A stretch of 64,000 bases of DNA from CAVQEG01 sp963711465 (GCA_963711465.1 CAVQEG010000001.1:620001-684000), one strand, 5' to 3'; counted from the stretch's first letter, positions 29,526-38,338 are shown. Translations and numbers: made by a program. The notes: generated from the sequence alone by a model not told the origin.

Positions 29526-30885
29526 TCAGGGCAAGGGCGGGAGCTGTTCGCGCCAGTCGTGTGAGTCGACGAACCGCGTATCGAACTGGCCGGAGAGGAA
29601 GTATTCGTTCTCCATCATCATCTGATGGAACGGGATGGTCGTGCGAACGCCTTCGATGACGAACTCGTCGAGTGCACGGCGCATTTTGAGGATGGCACTC
29701 GAGCGCGACTTGCCGAAGGTGATCAGCTTTGCCAGCAGCGAGTCGTAGTTGGGAGGAATCGTGTAGCCCTGGTAGATGTGCGTATCGACCCGAACGCCGT
29801 GGCCGCCCGGCATGTGCAGGTTGGTAATTCGACCGGGTGAGGGTGCAAAGTTGTGGTACGGATCCTCGGCATTGATCCGCACTTCGAGCGCATGTCGCAC
29901 GGGAGGGCCGCCGGTGAGGCGAAGGCGCTCGTTGGCCGCCACCGCGATCTGTTCCATGATCAGGTCGATACCCAGCGACTCCTCGGTGACGGGGTGCTCC
30001 ACCTGAATACGCGTGTTCATCTCCATGAAGTAGAAGTCGCGGTTCTTATCGAGGAGGAACTCGATGGTTCCGGCTCCCTCGTAGTCGACGGCTTCGCATC
30101 CGAGGAGTGCGGCCTCACCCATCCGGTTGCGCAGCTCGGCATCGACGACGGGGGAGGGTGCCTCTTCGATGAGCTTCTGGTGGCGACGCTGGATGGAGCA
30201 ATCGCGTTCGTTGAGGTGCACGCGATTGCCGTGGCGGTCGCACATCACCTGGATTTCGACGTGGCGTGGCTGCTCGATGAACTTCTCGATGTAGACGGAG
30301 CCGTCCTTGAATGCGGCTTCGGCTTCGTTGCACGCTGCGTTGAATCCCCGCTCGATCTCCGACTCCTCGTTGACGATGCGCATTCCCTTGCCACCGCCAC
30401 CGGCAGAGGCTTTGATGAGCACCGGGTAGCCGACCTTCGCGGCGACGCGTCGGGCGGCCTCCACGTCCTCGACGAGGCCGGGCGAACCGGGAACGACGGG
30501 CACACCGGCGTCGCGCATCGTTTCTTTGGCCAGCGACTTGTCACCCATGCGCCGGATAGCCTCGGGCTGCGGGCCGATGAAGGCGAACCCGCTTTCGGAG
30601 CAGATGCGCGCGAACTGGGCGTTCTCGGCGAGGAAGCCGTAGCCGGGATGGATTGCGTCGGCGTTGGTGACCTGGGCGGCGGCGATGATGCGGGGAATGT
30701 TCAGGTCAGCTCTCGCGGCTCGGGGGCGGACCGATACAGACGACCTCGTCAGCGAATCGGACGTGGAGCGATTCCTTGTCGGCGGTGGAGTAGACTCCGA
30801 CGGTGCGGATTCCCATCTCGCGGCAGGCACGTATGACGCGCAGCGCGATTTCCCCCCGATTGGCAATGAGAATCTTCTTGAACAT
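29526..30885 (-). CDS. accC: Acetyl-CoA carboxylase, biotin carboxylase subunit (apparent frameshift)
   Basis: Carboxylates the biotin on the AccB protein using ATP and bicarbonate, the first step of fatty-acid synthesis. Reading from ATG 30885 gives the family start MFKKILIANRGEIALRVIRA and continues to CIGPPPSRES, where TGA stops it near 30707. The next frame resumes at once with LNIPRIIAAAQVTNADAIHPGYGF and runs to the normal end. It includes the ATP-grasp loop KASAGGGGKGMR and the EMNTRIQVEHPVTE motif. Removing one base (the C at 30707 on the + strand) restores GPPPSRESYLNIPRI and a 452-residue protein of normal length. The gene follows accB with 78 bases between them. Confidence 0.9.
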
Positions 30886-30963
30886 CGGCTCGTGTTGTGC
30901 TCTCGGCGAGGTGGAATGACCGGCCGTCGCCCTCGACCGATCGCCGGGGCGGCGGCAGGTCGA

Positions 30964-31449
30964 TCAGTCGGGTTCGATCAGGAACAGCAGCTGGTTGTAT
31001 TCGACCGGCTGTGCGTTATCGACGAGAATCTTGACGATACGACCATAGGTATCGCATTCGATTTCGTTCATCAGCTTCATGGCCTCGACGATGCAGAGCA
31101 CGGTTCCGGGAGAGACCTCCTGACCGACTTCGACGTAGGCGGCGGCATCGGGCGTCGGGGAGCGATAGTACGTCCCGACGATCGGTGATCGGATCTCGTG
31201 GTAGTGCGTCTCGGCGGCGGCGGGCTGGTCCGACGCTGCCGATCGCTCCTCCTCCGGATGCGTCTGCGGCCCGGGCGGGGCCGGTGGGGGCGGCGGCGCC
31301 GGGAGTCCGGCAGCGGCGGGCGAGAACTCATCGCGCCGGGGTGACTTCGAGAGCTTGATCGAGGCGCCGTCCTGCTCGATGCGAAGGTCGTTGGCGCTGC
31401 TCTCGTCGAAGATCTCCAGCAGCTGCTTCAGGTAGTTGATATCGATCAT
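30964..31449 (-). CDS. accB: Acetyl-CoA carboxylase, biotin carboxyl carrier protein
   Basis: Carries the biotin that moves CO2 from AccC to the carboxyltransferase. The 161-residue protein has an N-terminal helical part, a Pro/Ala-rich linker (about residues 43-78) and a C-terminal biotinyl domain. The biotinylation site is EAMKLMNEIE, with Lys125, and the thumb-containing segment SPIVGTYYRSPTPDAAAYV precedes it, as in E. coli AccB. It lies 56 bases after efp and precedes accC. Confidence 0.97.
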   Translation of the reverse strand: MIDINYLKQLLEIFDESSANDLRIEQDGASIKLSKSPRRDEFSPAAAGLPAPPPPPAPPGPQTHPEEERSAASDQPAAAETHYHEIRSPIVGTYYRSPTPDAAAYVEVGQEVSPGTVLCIVEAMKLMNEIECDTYGRIVKILVDNAQPVEYNQLLFLIEPD

Positions 31450-31505
31450 ACGTGCTCTACGATGGTGACCGCCTGCAAGCGCGGCTTCGGGTTATCTCGC
31501 GGAGA

Positions 31506-32069
31506 TCAGCTCTTCGCGCGGTCGAGGTACGCGCCGGTGCGCGTGTCGACGCGGATCTCGTCGCCCTCATTGATGAACAGCGGGACCTGGACGGTCGCGC
31601 CGGACTCGACGATGGCGGGCTTGGTGGCGGCCTGTGCCGTATCGCCTTTGAATCCAGGCTCGGTTTCGGCGATGCGAAGCGTCACGTGCTGCGGCAGCTC
31701 GACCGAGACGATGTCGTGCTCGTGAAAGAAGACGTCCGCCTCACCCGACTCCTTCAGCAGCCCCGCCTTGTCGCCGAGCAGTTCGACCGGTACCGGTATC
31801 TGCTCGAACGTCTCGGTGTCCATGAACATCAGGTTGTCGCCGTCGCGGTAGAGGTACTGCATCGTCTTGCGGTCGATGCGCACCAGGTCGATCGACTCGC
31901 CGGAACGGAAGCGGTTGTCGGTCAGCTTGCCGGAACGGATGTTCCGCATCTTCACCTGATAGAACGCCCGGAGGTTTCCCGGCGTCCTGTGCACGCTCTC
32001 GAGCACGGTGCAGAGTTCCCCGTTGTATCGGATCACCACACCCGGCCGGAGATCGGAGGTCGTTGCCAT
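31506..32069 (-). CDS. efp: Translation elongation factor P
   Basis: Relieves ribosomes stalled on proline-rich stretches. The 187-residue protein has the KOW-like N-terminal domain and two OB domains, ending with FKGDTAQAATKPAIVESGA and IRVDTRTGAYL, both family hallmarks. The loop that reaches the peptidyl transferase centre reads HRTPGNLRAF, with Asn32 at the tip where many EF-Ps have a modified Lys or Arg. ATG 32069 (MATTSDLRPG) is the real start; the frame open to 32180 runs through tRNA-Cys. The order tRNA-Cys, efp, accB, accC, gcvH suggests one transcription unit. Confidence 0.95.
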   Translation of the reverse strand: MATTSDLRPGVVIRYNGELCTVLESVHRTPGNLRAFYQVKMRNIRSGKLTDNRFRSGESIDLVRIDRKTMQYLYRDGDNLMFMDTETFEQIPVPVELLGDKAGLLKESGEADVFFHEHDIVSVELPQHVTLRIAETEPGFKGDTAQAATKPAIVESGATVQVPLFINEGDEIRVDTRTGAYLDRAKS

Positions 32070-32115
32070 ACGTGATTGCGTCTGCAGAGGTAGTATCGGG
32101 AGAAGCAGTCGAGAG

Positions 32116-32186
32116 AGGTGCCGAGCGGAGTCGAACCGCTGTACAAGGTTTTGCAGACCTTTGCCTAACCACTCGGCCACGGCACC
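32116..32186 (-). tRNA. tRNA-Cys (anticodon GCA)
   Basis: Read on the minus strand, acceptor arms GGTGCCG and CGGCACC pair perfectly. The anticodon stem AAGGT/ACCTT holds loop CTGCAAA with anticodon GCA. The T arm is AGCGG-TTCGACT-CCGCT. The discriminator base is U, the cysteine identity base. CCA is not encoded. The gene lies 46 bases before efp. Confidence 0.97.
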
Positions 32187-32268
32187 GAACCGACCCGCAA
32201 CGCCGAGCGCCCGTGAGGCGCAGCGGCTGCCGGACAGCCACCAGAGGCTCCCCGTTTTGCGAGAAAGG

Positions 32269-32301
32269 CAAAGATATTCCGCGATTCGGTACTAATGCAA
32301 C
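32269..32301 (-). promoter_or_regulatory. Bacteroidota-type promoter of the tRNA-Cys-efp-acc unit
   Basis: On the minus strand GTTG (32301-32298) is followed by 21 bases and TATCTTTG (32276-32269), a full match to TAnnTTTG. Transcription would begin near 32262, about 75 bases before the mature tRNA. Confidence 0.6.
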
Positions 32302-32367
32302 CGGAGAGTGTAAGAGCGTGTGCTGCCAACGCTCACCGGCAGCCGGTGCTTCGGCCCGCGCACCACG

Positions 32368-33342
32368 TCACTCGATCGGCTGACCCTTGACGTCGAAGTG
32401 ATCCTCAGAGAGCAGCACGCCGTCGTGCGCGCGGTAGTTGTACTCGATGCGAGCGGCGCCGTCGCTGGATCGTGCCGCCGCGCCTCCGTCGAGATTCAGG
32501 CCCCGCCACTCGATCACACGACCGTAGTTGTCGTACTTGTAGGTCTCGGCCGCGATGCCGTCGCGATCGGCGACCGGCTGGTCGTGCTCGTCGTAGAAGT
32601 CGACGCGTATCGGCAGACCGCTGCTGTTGAGCGTGTAGCGACGGACGAATTCACCGCCTGGAAATGCCATCGGCTTCTTCATCAGATTCCACAGCGCCTC
32701 GGCGATGAGGTTGCCATTGGCGCCGACCTTGAAGTGGCGGAAGTAGGCACCGTCCGGCAGCTCGGCGAATTCGCGCTGCGGTCCGTCGGTGCCCGCGCCG
32801 AAGTGCTGCTTGCCTCGACCGTAGAACCACTCCTGCGTGTACTCTCCCGGCGCGCGACGGTGATACAGCGTGCTGGTGACCGCCGGCACGTCCGACAGCG
32901 GTTTGTCGTCCAGTCCGATCTCTCGGCGCATCGTGAGCGCCCCGGTCGAATCGGTGAACACCTCTTCACCGTGCGCCCAACCGATGGTGATCGGCACTCC
33001 GTGTGGGCCGTAATACGTGCGCCGCTGGATCGAAGACCCGGTCCGCGGATTGCTCAGGTACTCGATCCGGATCACCGTCCAGTCGCCGCGGGTGTCGGGA
33101 TTGCCGAAGAAGAACCCCGCGATCTCCACCGGCCGGTTCAGCGAATCGCGCCGCACCCCGACGACCGACGGTTCGTGTTCCGGACTTCGGGTCGGATAGC
33201 TGAACGAAAACTGCTCCAGTGCGTTGATGCGCATCAGGCGGTAATACTCGTCGTAGTCACCAAGCAGCTGTGCGCGCACAACGTTGCCCGCCAGCAGCGC
33301 GAGGACAGCAAGCGTGAGGAAATGTCGAGGTCGTGGAACCAT
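32368..33342 (-). CDS. Exported protein of unknown function
   Basis: I do not recognise a named family. The 324-residue protein starts with a signal peptide (HFLTLAVLALLAGNVVRAQ). The mature part has repeated short strands resembling YD/RHS-type or MORN-like text, for example RVDFYDEHDQPVADRDG, YKYDNYGRVIEWRGLN, IEYNYRAHDGVLLSEDHFD and RRTYYGPHGVPITIGW. Such patterns, which describe an input followed by a modification, are common in uncharacterised Bacteroidota proteins. Starts at 33342, 33366 and 33387 are all open; 33342 gives the shortest signal peptide and has GGCGAGAG upstream. A TATCTTGA element on the minus strand at about 33400 with TTTCG 18 bases upstream could be its promoter. It stands alone, divergent from pgsA. 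Confidence 0.6.
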   Translation of the reverse strand: MVPRPRHFLTLAVLALLAGNVVRAQLLGDYDEYYRLMRINALEQFSFSYPTRSPEHEPSVVGVRRDSLNRPVEIAGFFFGNPDTRGDWTVIRIEYLSNPRTGSSIQRRTYYGPHGVPITIGWAHGEEVFTDSTGALTMRREIGLDDKPLSDVPAVTSTLYHRRAPGEYTQEWFYGRGKQHFGAGTDGPQREFAELPDGAYFRHFKVGANGNLIAEALWNLMKKPMAFPGGEFVRRYTLNSSGLPIRVDFYDEHDQPVADRDGIAAETYKYDNYGRVIEWRGLNLDGGAAARSSDGAARIEYNYRAHDGVLLSEDHFDVKGQPIE

Positions 33343-33501
33343 GGCTCTCGCCAGTCGATGGGACATACAGGGTGTCGGTCGATCCAATGCAAACCTTCAA
33401 GATACTTGACACCCCGAGCCCGCGAAAGGTTGCTCTGAGCGCCACTCATGGCGGATTGCGTAGCTTCCCGAATTACTGCCCTTGGAGGAATCCGGTACGG
33501 G

Positions 33502-34128
33502 ATGAAGCCAGTTTTCAACTTGCCCAACGTCATAACCGCCACGCGCATTCTGTTGACACCCGTCTTCATCGTGCTGCTGGTAAGCGGTGATCGAGTGCTC
33601 ATCCAGTGCTCCGCCGCCGTGTTCCTCGTCGCGGCCATCTCCGACTGGTACGACGGCTGGTACGCCCGTCGCTACAATGTCACCAGTGCATTCGGCCGGT
33701 TCTTCGATCCGCTTGCCGACAAAGTCCTGACGATCGCCGCGTTCTTCGCCTTCACGTTCATGGGGCTGCTGCCGCTGTGGATGGTGCTGATCATCGTCGG
33801 TCGTGACGTGCTGGTTACCGTGTTGCGAATCATCGCTGACCGGCGGGGACATCCGGTGGTCACCAGTCGCCTGGCAAAGCTGAAGACCGCCCTGCAGCTC
33901 GCGTTCCTCTGGTACATCGTGGTCGTGCTCACGCTGCAGAACGTGGAATGGCTGCACGCAGTGCTCGGTGCCCCGTTCCTCAACGCCCTCACCACGCCAC
34001 TGCTGCTCGACGTGATGCTCGGAGTGATCGCGCTGCTCAGCGTCGTGACCGCCGTACTCTATCTCATCGCCAACCGGCACCTGCTCCGGGTTCTTCTCCA
34101 TGGCAATGTCGCCCGCTCGACTCCGTGA
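33502..34128 (+). CDS. pgsA: CDP-diacylglycerol--glycerol-3-phosphate 3-phosphatidyltransferase
   Basis: Integral membrane enzyme that makes phosphatidylglycerophosphate, the committed step to phosphatidylglycerol. The CDP-alcohol phosphotransferase motif is exact: DG at 51-52, AR at 55-56, G65, D69 and D73. The N-terminus NLPNVITATRILLTP is typical of PgsA, and about five membrane helices follow. The length, 208 residues, is normal. ATG 33502 is preceded by GGAGGA, though at a long spacing of about 12 bases; the frame open to 33448 lacks support. The next gene, pgpA, removes the phosphate from the product and overlaps pgsA by 29 bases. Confidence 0.9.
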   Translation: MKPVFNLPNVITATRILLTPVFIVLLVSGDRVLIQCSAAVFLVAAISDWYDGWYARRYNVTSAFGRFFDPLADKVLTIAAFFAFTFMGLLPLWMVLIIVGRDVLVTVLRIIADRRGHPVVTSRLAKLKTALQLAFLWYIVVVLTLQNVEWLHAVLGAPFLNALTTPLLLDVMLGVIALLSVVTAVLYLIANRHLLRVLLHGNVARSTP

Positions 34129-34621
34129 ACGCGGTGTTCCGTACTGGAAACAACTGATCGTCGGTGGACTCTACACCGGCCTGTCGCCGATCGCCTCGGG
34201 AACCGTCGGAAGCGCGGTTGCAGCGCTCGTGTACTTCTTACCGGGTGGTTCGAATTTCTACCTGCTCCTTGCTCTGGCGCTCGTGGCGTTCCTCGGCGGA
34301 ATACCGCTGGCCGCCGAGATCGAACGCGCGACCGGCAAGAAGGACCCCGGCTTCGTCACCCTCGATGAGTTCGCCGGCCAGTGGGTGGCCCTCGCCTCGC
34401 CATTGATCATTCCGAATCCCTACTGGGTCGTGCTCTCGTTCTTCGTCTTTCGCGCGTTCGACATTTCGAAGCTGTGGCCGGCAAGTGCCGTCGAACGCAG
34501 AGGGGGCGGCCTCGGCGTCATGGGCGATGACATCGTGGCCGGTCTGTACGCCAACATCGCCTCGCACCTGATCTTCCTCGGTGCCGGTTACGTCATTCCT
34601 GTCGTTCAGTTCCTGCGATGA
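34100..34621 (+). CDS. pgpA: Phosphatidylglycerophosphatase A
   Basis: Dephosphorylates phosphatidylglycerophosphate to phosphatidylglycerol at the inner membrane, the step after PgsA. The 173-residue protein shows the family motifs: SGTVGSAVAALVYF near the N-terminus, KKDPGFVTLDEFAGQW in the middle and GGLGVMGDDIVAGLYAN near the end, with several hydrophobic helices. The start at 34100 overlaps the 3' end of pgsA by 29 bases. The stop overlaps cinA (ATGA). The gene order pgsA-pgpA-cinA therefore looks like one tightly coupled operon. Confidence 0.92.
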   Translation: MAMSPARLRERGVPYWKQLIVGGLYTGLSPIASGTVGSAVAALVYFLPGGSNFYLLLALALVAFLGGIPLAAEIERATGKKDPGFVTLDEFAGQWVALASPLIIPNPYWVVLSFFVFRAFDISKLWPASAVERRGGGLGVMGDDIVAGLYANIASHLIFLGAGYVIPVVQFLR

Positions 34622-35850
34622 ATTCCCGAATCATATCCATTGGCGATGAGCTGCTCATCGGCCAGGTGGTCAACACCAATGCCGCCTGGCTCGGTGCCCG
34701 CCTCACCGAACATGGCTACGAGGTCGACTCGATCGTCGTCGTCGGCGACGATCGCGTGGCGATCCGCGCCGCGATCGAGGGCGCCTGTGGCCAACCCGGC
34801 GTCGTCTTCGTCTCCGGCGGCCTCGGCCCCACCCACGATGATGTCACTCGCGAGGCGGTGTGCGATCTGCTCGACTGCGAACTGGTGGAGCATGCCGCGC
34901 AACTCGAGCGAATCGAGCGGCGTTTCGCCGCACGCGGAATCGAAGTCAACGAGCGCAGCAGGCGCCAGGCGCTCGTGCCCGCAGGTGCCCGGGCGATCGA
35001 GAACGAACATGGATCGGCGCCGGCGCTGGAATTCGACTTCGACCAGGCGACCGTCTACGTGCTGCCCGGCGTGCCACATGAACTCATGGGAATCGTCGAC
35101 GACGTCGTCATGCCGCGTCTGATCGAGCACGCCGGGGACGTGGAGTCCCGGACGTTTCTCGTCTTCGGGCCGACCGAGTCCTCTCTCGCGCATTCGCTGG
35201 AGGACTTCTCTCGCGATCTCGACCGCCACGTGACGCTCGCCTTTCTGCCTGCCTTCGGTGGGATCCGTCTTCGCCTCATGCGGCGTGGCGGAGACAGCGA
35301 TGCGCACGATCGCTACGTCGAACTCGAACGAGGCATCCGCGAGCGTGTGGAGTCGAATCTCGTGTCCGACGACGGCGCGACGCTGGCCGAAGCCGTGGGG
35401 CGGCTCCTGCGAGAACGGCGCTACACGGTCGCCGTCGCCGAGTCCTGCACCGGTGGACTTCTGGGCGCAATGCTGACCGATGTACCGGGCAGCAGCGAAT
35501 ACTTCACCGGCGGGATCATCTCCTACGACAATCGCGTCAAGGTCACCGACCTCGGTGTGAACAGTGAGGTGCTCGATCGCGAGGGTGCTGTGAGCGAGCA
35601 CGTGGCGCGTGAAATGGCCATCGGCGTTCGGCTCCGTCTGGAGACCACCTTCGGAGTCGCAATCACAGGCATCGCCGGACCGGGCGGAGGGACCGAGGCG
35701 AAACCGGTCGGAACGGTGTGGATCGCCGTAGCGGGTCCATCGGACGTCACCGTACGTGTGTTCAATCTGGGAGATCGCCGTTCGGTGGTTCGTGAGCGCG
35801 CGGCCTGTATTGCGCTGGACATGCTGCGTCGCATGGCCGGAACACTCTGA
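34618..35850 (+). CDS. cinA: CinA family protein (nicotinamide mononucleotide deamidase-like)
   Basis: The protein combines an N-terminal molybdopterin-binding-like domain (ISIGDELLIGQVVNTNAAWL at the start; FVSGGLGPTHDDVTREAV) with a C-terminal CinA domain (VAESCTGGLLGAMLTDVPGS; GIAGPGGGTEAKPVGTVWIA). The C-terminal domain in characterised members deamidates NMN in pyridine nucleotide recycling, and the N-terminal domain has ADP-ribose pyrophosphatase activity in some. The length, 410 residues, is normal for the two-domain form. ATG 34618 overlaps the pgpA stop. The pgpA-cinA neighbourhood is widespread in bacteria, supporting the call. Confidence 0.93.
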   Translation: MNSRIISIGDELLIGQVVNTNAAWLGARLTEHGYEVDSIVVVGDDRVAIRAAIEGACGQPGVVFVSGGLGPTHDDVTREAVCDLLDCELVEHAAQLERIERRFAARGIEVNERSRRQALVPAGARAIENEHGSAPALEFDFDQATVYVLPGVPHELMGIVDDVVMPRLIEHAGDVESRTFLVFGPTESSLAHSLEDFSRDLDRHVTLAFLPAFGGIRLRLMRRGGDSDAHDRYVELERGIRERVESNLVSDDGATLAEAVGRLLRERRYTVAVAESCTGGLLGAMLTDVPGSSEYFTGGIISYDNRVKVTDLGVNSEVLDREGAVSEHVAREMAIGVRLRLETTFGVAITGIAGPGGGTEAKPVGTVWIAVAGPSDVTVRVFNLGDRRSVVRERAACIALDMLRRMAGTL

Positions 35851-35942
35851 CACGCTTGCGGCCCCGACCGAGCGCCTCAAAGGCGCCGGTGGGTTGCTAT
35901 CTTCCGCAGGCAATCCTCATGTCCCGCGACTTTCCAACCTGT

Positions 35943-36506
35943 ATGAATCTCATCTTCTTCGGAGCTCCGGGTGTCGGCAAGGGAACGCAGGCGACGCTGC
36001 TCGCCGAGCGTCTCGACCTCCCGCACATCTCGACCGGCGCGATCTTCCGCGGCGCGATCGATTCCGGTCAGATTCTCGGTCTGAGGGTCAAGGAGTACCT
36101 CGACCAGGGGCTGCTGGTGCCTGACGAACTCACCTCGGAAATCGCCCTGGCGACGCTGGCGGAGAATCGGTGCAATCACGGGTTCATCCTCGACGGCTAT
36201 CCGCGCAATCTTCGACAGGCAGAGGATCTCAACGCGGCGATGCGCGAGCGCAGGAGGACCATCGATCGGGTGGTGCATCTGGTGGTTCCACAGCAGGAAG
36301 TCATCGACCGTATGCTCGGTCGCGGTCGGGTCGATGACACCGAAGCCGTCATCCGCCGCCGCCTCGCGGTGTACGACGCCGAGACCGCCCCGGTACTCGG
36401 ATTCTACCGGGAGCTGCACATCGTCGCGGAGGTCAACGGACTGGGAACGGTGGATGAAGTGCAGGAGCGAATCCTCGAAGCGATCGGGTACCAGCCGACG
36501 ACGTAG
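35943..36506 (+). CDS. adk: Adenylate kinase (short form)
   Basis: Interconverts ATP + AMP and two ADP. The P-loop GAPGVGKGTQ is at residues 7-16, followed by ISTGAIFRGAI (AMP site) and GFILDGYPRNLRQAE. The protein has 187 residues; the segment between DRMLGRGRVDDTEAV and the C-terminus lacks the zinc-binding LID domain, so it is the short type. ATG 35943 (MNLIFFGAPG) is the family start; the ATG at 35919 adds eight residues and is possible. A -7-like TATCTTCC at 35898-35905 lies upstream, without a clear -33 element. The gene is 92 bases after cinA and ends convergent to phoU. Confidence 0.95.
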   Translation: MNLIFFGAPGVGKGTQATLLAERLDLPHISTGAIFRGAIDSGQILGLRVKEYLDQGLLVPDELTSEIALATLAENRCNHGFILDGYPRNLRQAEDLNAAMRERRRTIDRVVHLVVPQQEVIDRMLGRGRVDDTEAVIRRRLAVYDAETAPVLGFYRELHIVAEVNGLGTVDEVQERILEAIGYQPTT

Positions 36507-36558
36507 AGGTCGGACGATCGCGGGCGCGTGCTGGCTCGACCGTGGTGGGGGGGAGGTG

Positions 36559-37293
36559 CTACTCCATGTCGTCGTCGTCGATCGACTCCTCGTCGTGCTC
36601 ATCGGCGAATCGCCGCTGCAGTTCGCGGAACGCGTCGGCGTCGAAGCGATTGCGAATGATCTCGGCCTTCGTGAAGAAGATCACGTCCTCGGCGATGTTC
36701 GTCGCGTGATCGGCAAGCCGCTCCATGTTTCTCAGCTGAATGACCAGCTCGACGCCCGGTTGAATGAATTCCGGGTCATCCTTCATCGCCTCGACGATAC
36801 GCCGTCCGATCTGCACTTCCACCTGATCGACCTTCGGATCGCTGCGGAGGACGCCGAGCGCCTGCTTCGGATCGTAGTTGACGAAGCTGTCGATGGTCAT
36901 GCGCACCATCCGCTGGACTGCGTCGGTGATGTGCTCCAGATCGTAGGAGGCAATCTTCTCGCGGAAGTCGTACAGCCGCGGGACCGAACGCGCGACGTTG
37001 TAGGCCAGATCGCCCATCCGCTCCAGTTCGGAATTGATCTTCATCGCCGCCATGATCAGCCGTAAATCGCGGGCAACCGGCTGCTGCAGCGCGAAGATTC
37101 GCTGACACTGTTTCTCGATCTTGAAGTCGTAACGGTCGACCTTGCTGTCGCGCTCCATCACCTCACGCGCGAGTTCCAGATCCCATTTATTCAATGAGCG
37201 GAACGCCTGGTCGACCTGCTCGTCGACCAGACTGCCCATCTTGATGATGCGCGTGCGCAGCTTTGAGATTTCCTGTTCGAAACTCGAAATCAT
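36559..37293 (-). CDS. phoU: Phosphate transport system regulator PhoU
   Basis: Cytosolic negative regulator that links the Pst transporter to the PhoR/PhoB two-component system. The 244-residue protein is all-helical with two repeats. Each carries the E/DxxxD-type metal-binding segment: ELERMGDLAYNVAR in the first, NMERLADHATNIAEDV in the second, as expected for PhoU. The C-terminus is very acidic (DEHDEESIDDDDME). ATG 37293 (MISSFEQEISKL) is the start. The longer open frame to 38178 lies in a non-coding frame over pstB and is discarded. A TATATTCA on the minus strand at about 37390 could be its own promoter element. It follows pstB with 164 bases between. Confidence 0.95.
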   Translation of the reverse strand: MISSFEQEISKLRTRIIKMGSLVDEQVDQAFRSLNKWDLELAREVMERDSKVDRYDFKIEKQCQRIFALQQPVARDLRLIMAAMKINSELERMGDLAYNVARSVPRLYDFREKIASYDLEHITDAVQRMVRMTIDSFVNYDPKQALGVLRSDPKVDQVEVQIGRRIVEAMKDDPEFIQPGVELVIQLRNMERLADHATNIAEDVIFFTKAEIIRNRFDADAFRELQRRFADEHDEESIDDDDME

Positions 37294-37457
37294 GGCATTG
37301 TCAGTTGGGTGCGTGCCGTCGGCGGCGGGCAGCGTCGTCGGCGCACGGGGACGGGAACATGGACGGAGGAACCTCAGCGTCGCGACCCGTGAATATAGCC
37401 AACACGGCGCCGAATACGGACAATTCGGACGATAATGGGACGGGGGGAAACTGCCGG

Positions 37458-38219
37458 CTATCCGAATCGGCCGGTGATGTAGTCCTCGGTCTTCTTGTTG
37501 CTCGGATTGGTGAATATCGTCCGCGTCCGGTCGTACTCGACCAGCTCGCCGAGGTAGAAGAAGGCGGTGGTATCCGACACGCGCGCGGCCTGCTGCATGT
37601 TGTGCGTGACGATGACGATGGTGTACTCCGCCTTGAGCTCCAGGATCAACTCCTCGACCTTCGCCGTCGAAATCGGATCGAGCGCCGAGCACGGCTCGTC
37701 CATCAGCAGGATGTCGGGATTGACAGCGGTCGCGCGGGCAATGCAGAGTCGCTGCTGCTGTCCGCCGGAGAGCGCAAGTGCCGAGGCCTCGAGCCGATCC
37801 TTCACCTCGTCCCACAACGCCGCGCCCCGCAGACTTCGCTCGACGATCTCGTCGAGTTCCGCCTTCGCCCGGATTCCGTTGAGCTTCGGGCCGTAGGCGA
37901 TGTTCTCGTAAATCGATTTCGGGAATGGGTTGGAGCGCTGGAAGACCATGCCGACGCGCTTTCGCAGGTTGACCACATTGACGTCCTTCGAATAGATGTC
38001 GACGCCATCGACGACCACGTTTCCCTCGATTCGCACGGTGGCGATCAGGTCGTTCATGCGGTTGAGCGTGCGGATGAGCGTGCTCTTTCCGCAGCCGGAC
38101 GGTCCGATGAAGGCGGTAATGCGGTTGGCCGCGATCTCCATCGAGATATCCTTCAGCGCCTGCTTGTCGCCATACCACAGCGACAGGTTCCGTATGTCGA
38201 GCTTCGTCTCTTGAGCCAT
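37458..38219 (-). CDS. pstB: Phosphate ABC transporter ATP-binding protein
   Basis: ATPase of the high-affinity phosphate importer. The 253-residue protein has Walker A GPSGCGKST at 39-47, the Q loop in MVFQRSNPFPKSIYENIAYG, the signature LSGGQQQRLCIARA near 150 and Walker B ILLMDEPCSALDP, all diagnostic for PstB. It lies between pstA and phoU on the same strand. A nested hairpin (38272-38323) sits in the 119-base gap from pstA. Confidence 0.97.
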   Translation of the reverse strand: MAQETKLDIRNLSLWYGDKQALKDISMEIAANRITAFIGPSGCGKSTLIRTLNRMNDLIATVRIEGNVVVDGVDIYSKDVNVVNLRKRVGMVFQRSNPFPKSIYENIAYGPKLNGIRAKAELDEIVERSLRGAALWDEVKDRLEASALALSGGQQQRLCIARATAVNPDILLMDEPCSALDPISTAKVEELILELKAEYTIVIVTHNMQQAARVSDTTAFFYLGELVEYDRTRTIFTNPSNKKTEDYITGRFG

Positions 38220-38271
38220 TGATACGCTGACGAGTTGAATTCGGTCGTAGTCAGGTCATTCGTGCGAACGT

Positions 38272-38323
38272 CGATCCGACGGGCTCTCCACAGGGGGGGA
38301 GGCGTGTCGGATCGGAGGCTCAC
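38272..38323 (-). other. Nested stem-loop in the pstA-pstB gap
   Basis: Outer arms CGATCCGAC (38272-38280) and GTCGGATCG (38315-38323) pair perfectly over 9 bases. Inside, CTCTCC (38284-38289) pairs with GGGGAG (38295-38300). It has no T tail, so it may stabilise or process the mRNA between pstA and pstB rather than end it. Confidence 0.5.
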
Positions 38324-38338
38324 AGTCGGCGGGGGACC

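Noticed and set aside
31506..32180. Longer EF-P beginning at 32180
   Set aside because: The extra 37 codons are read through the tRNA-Cys gene; the family start is at 32069.
37294..38178. N-terminal extension of the phoU frame
   Set aside because: It covers pstB in another frame and gives Arg-rich, domain-free sequence. PhoU starts at 37293.
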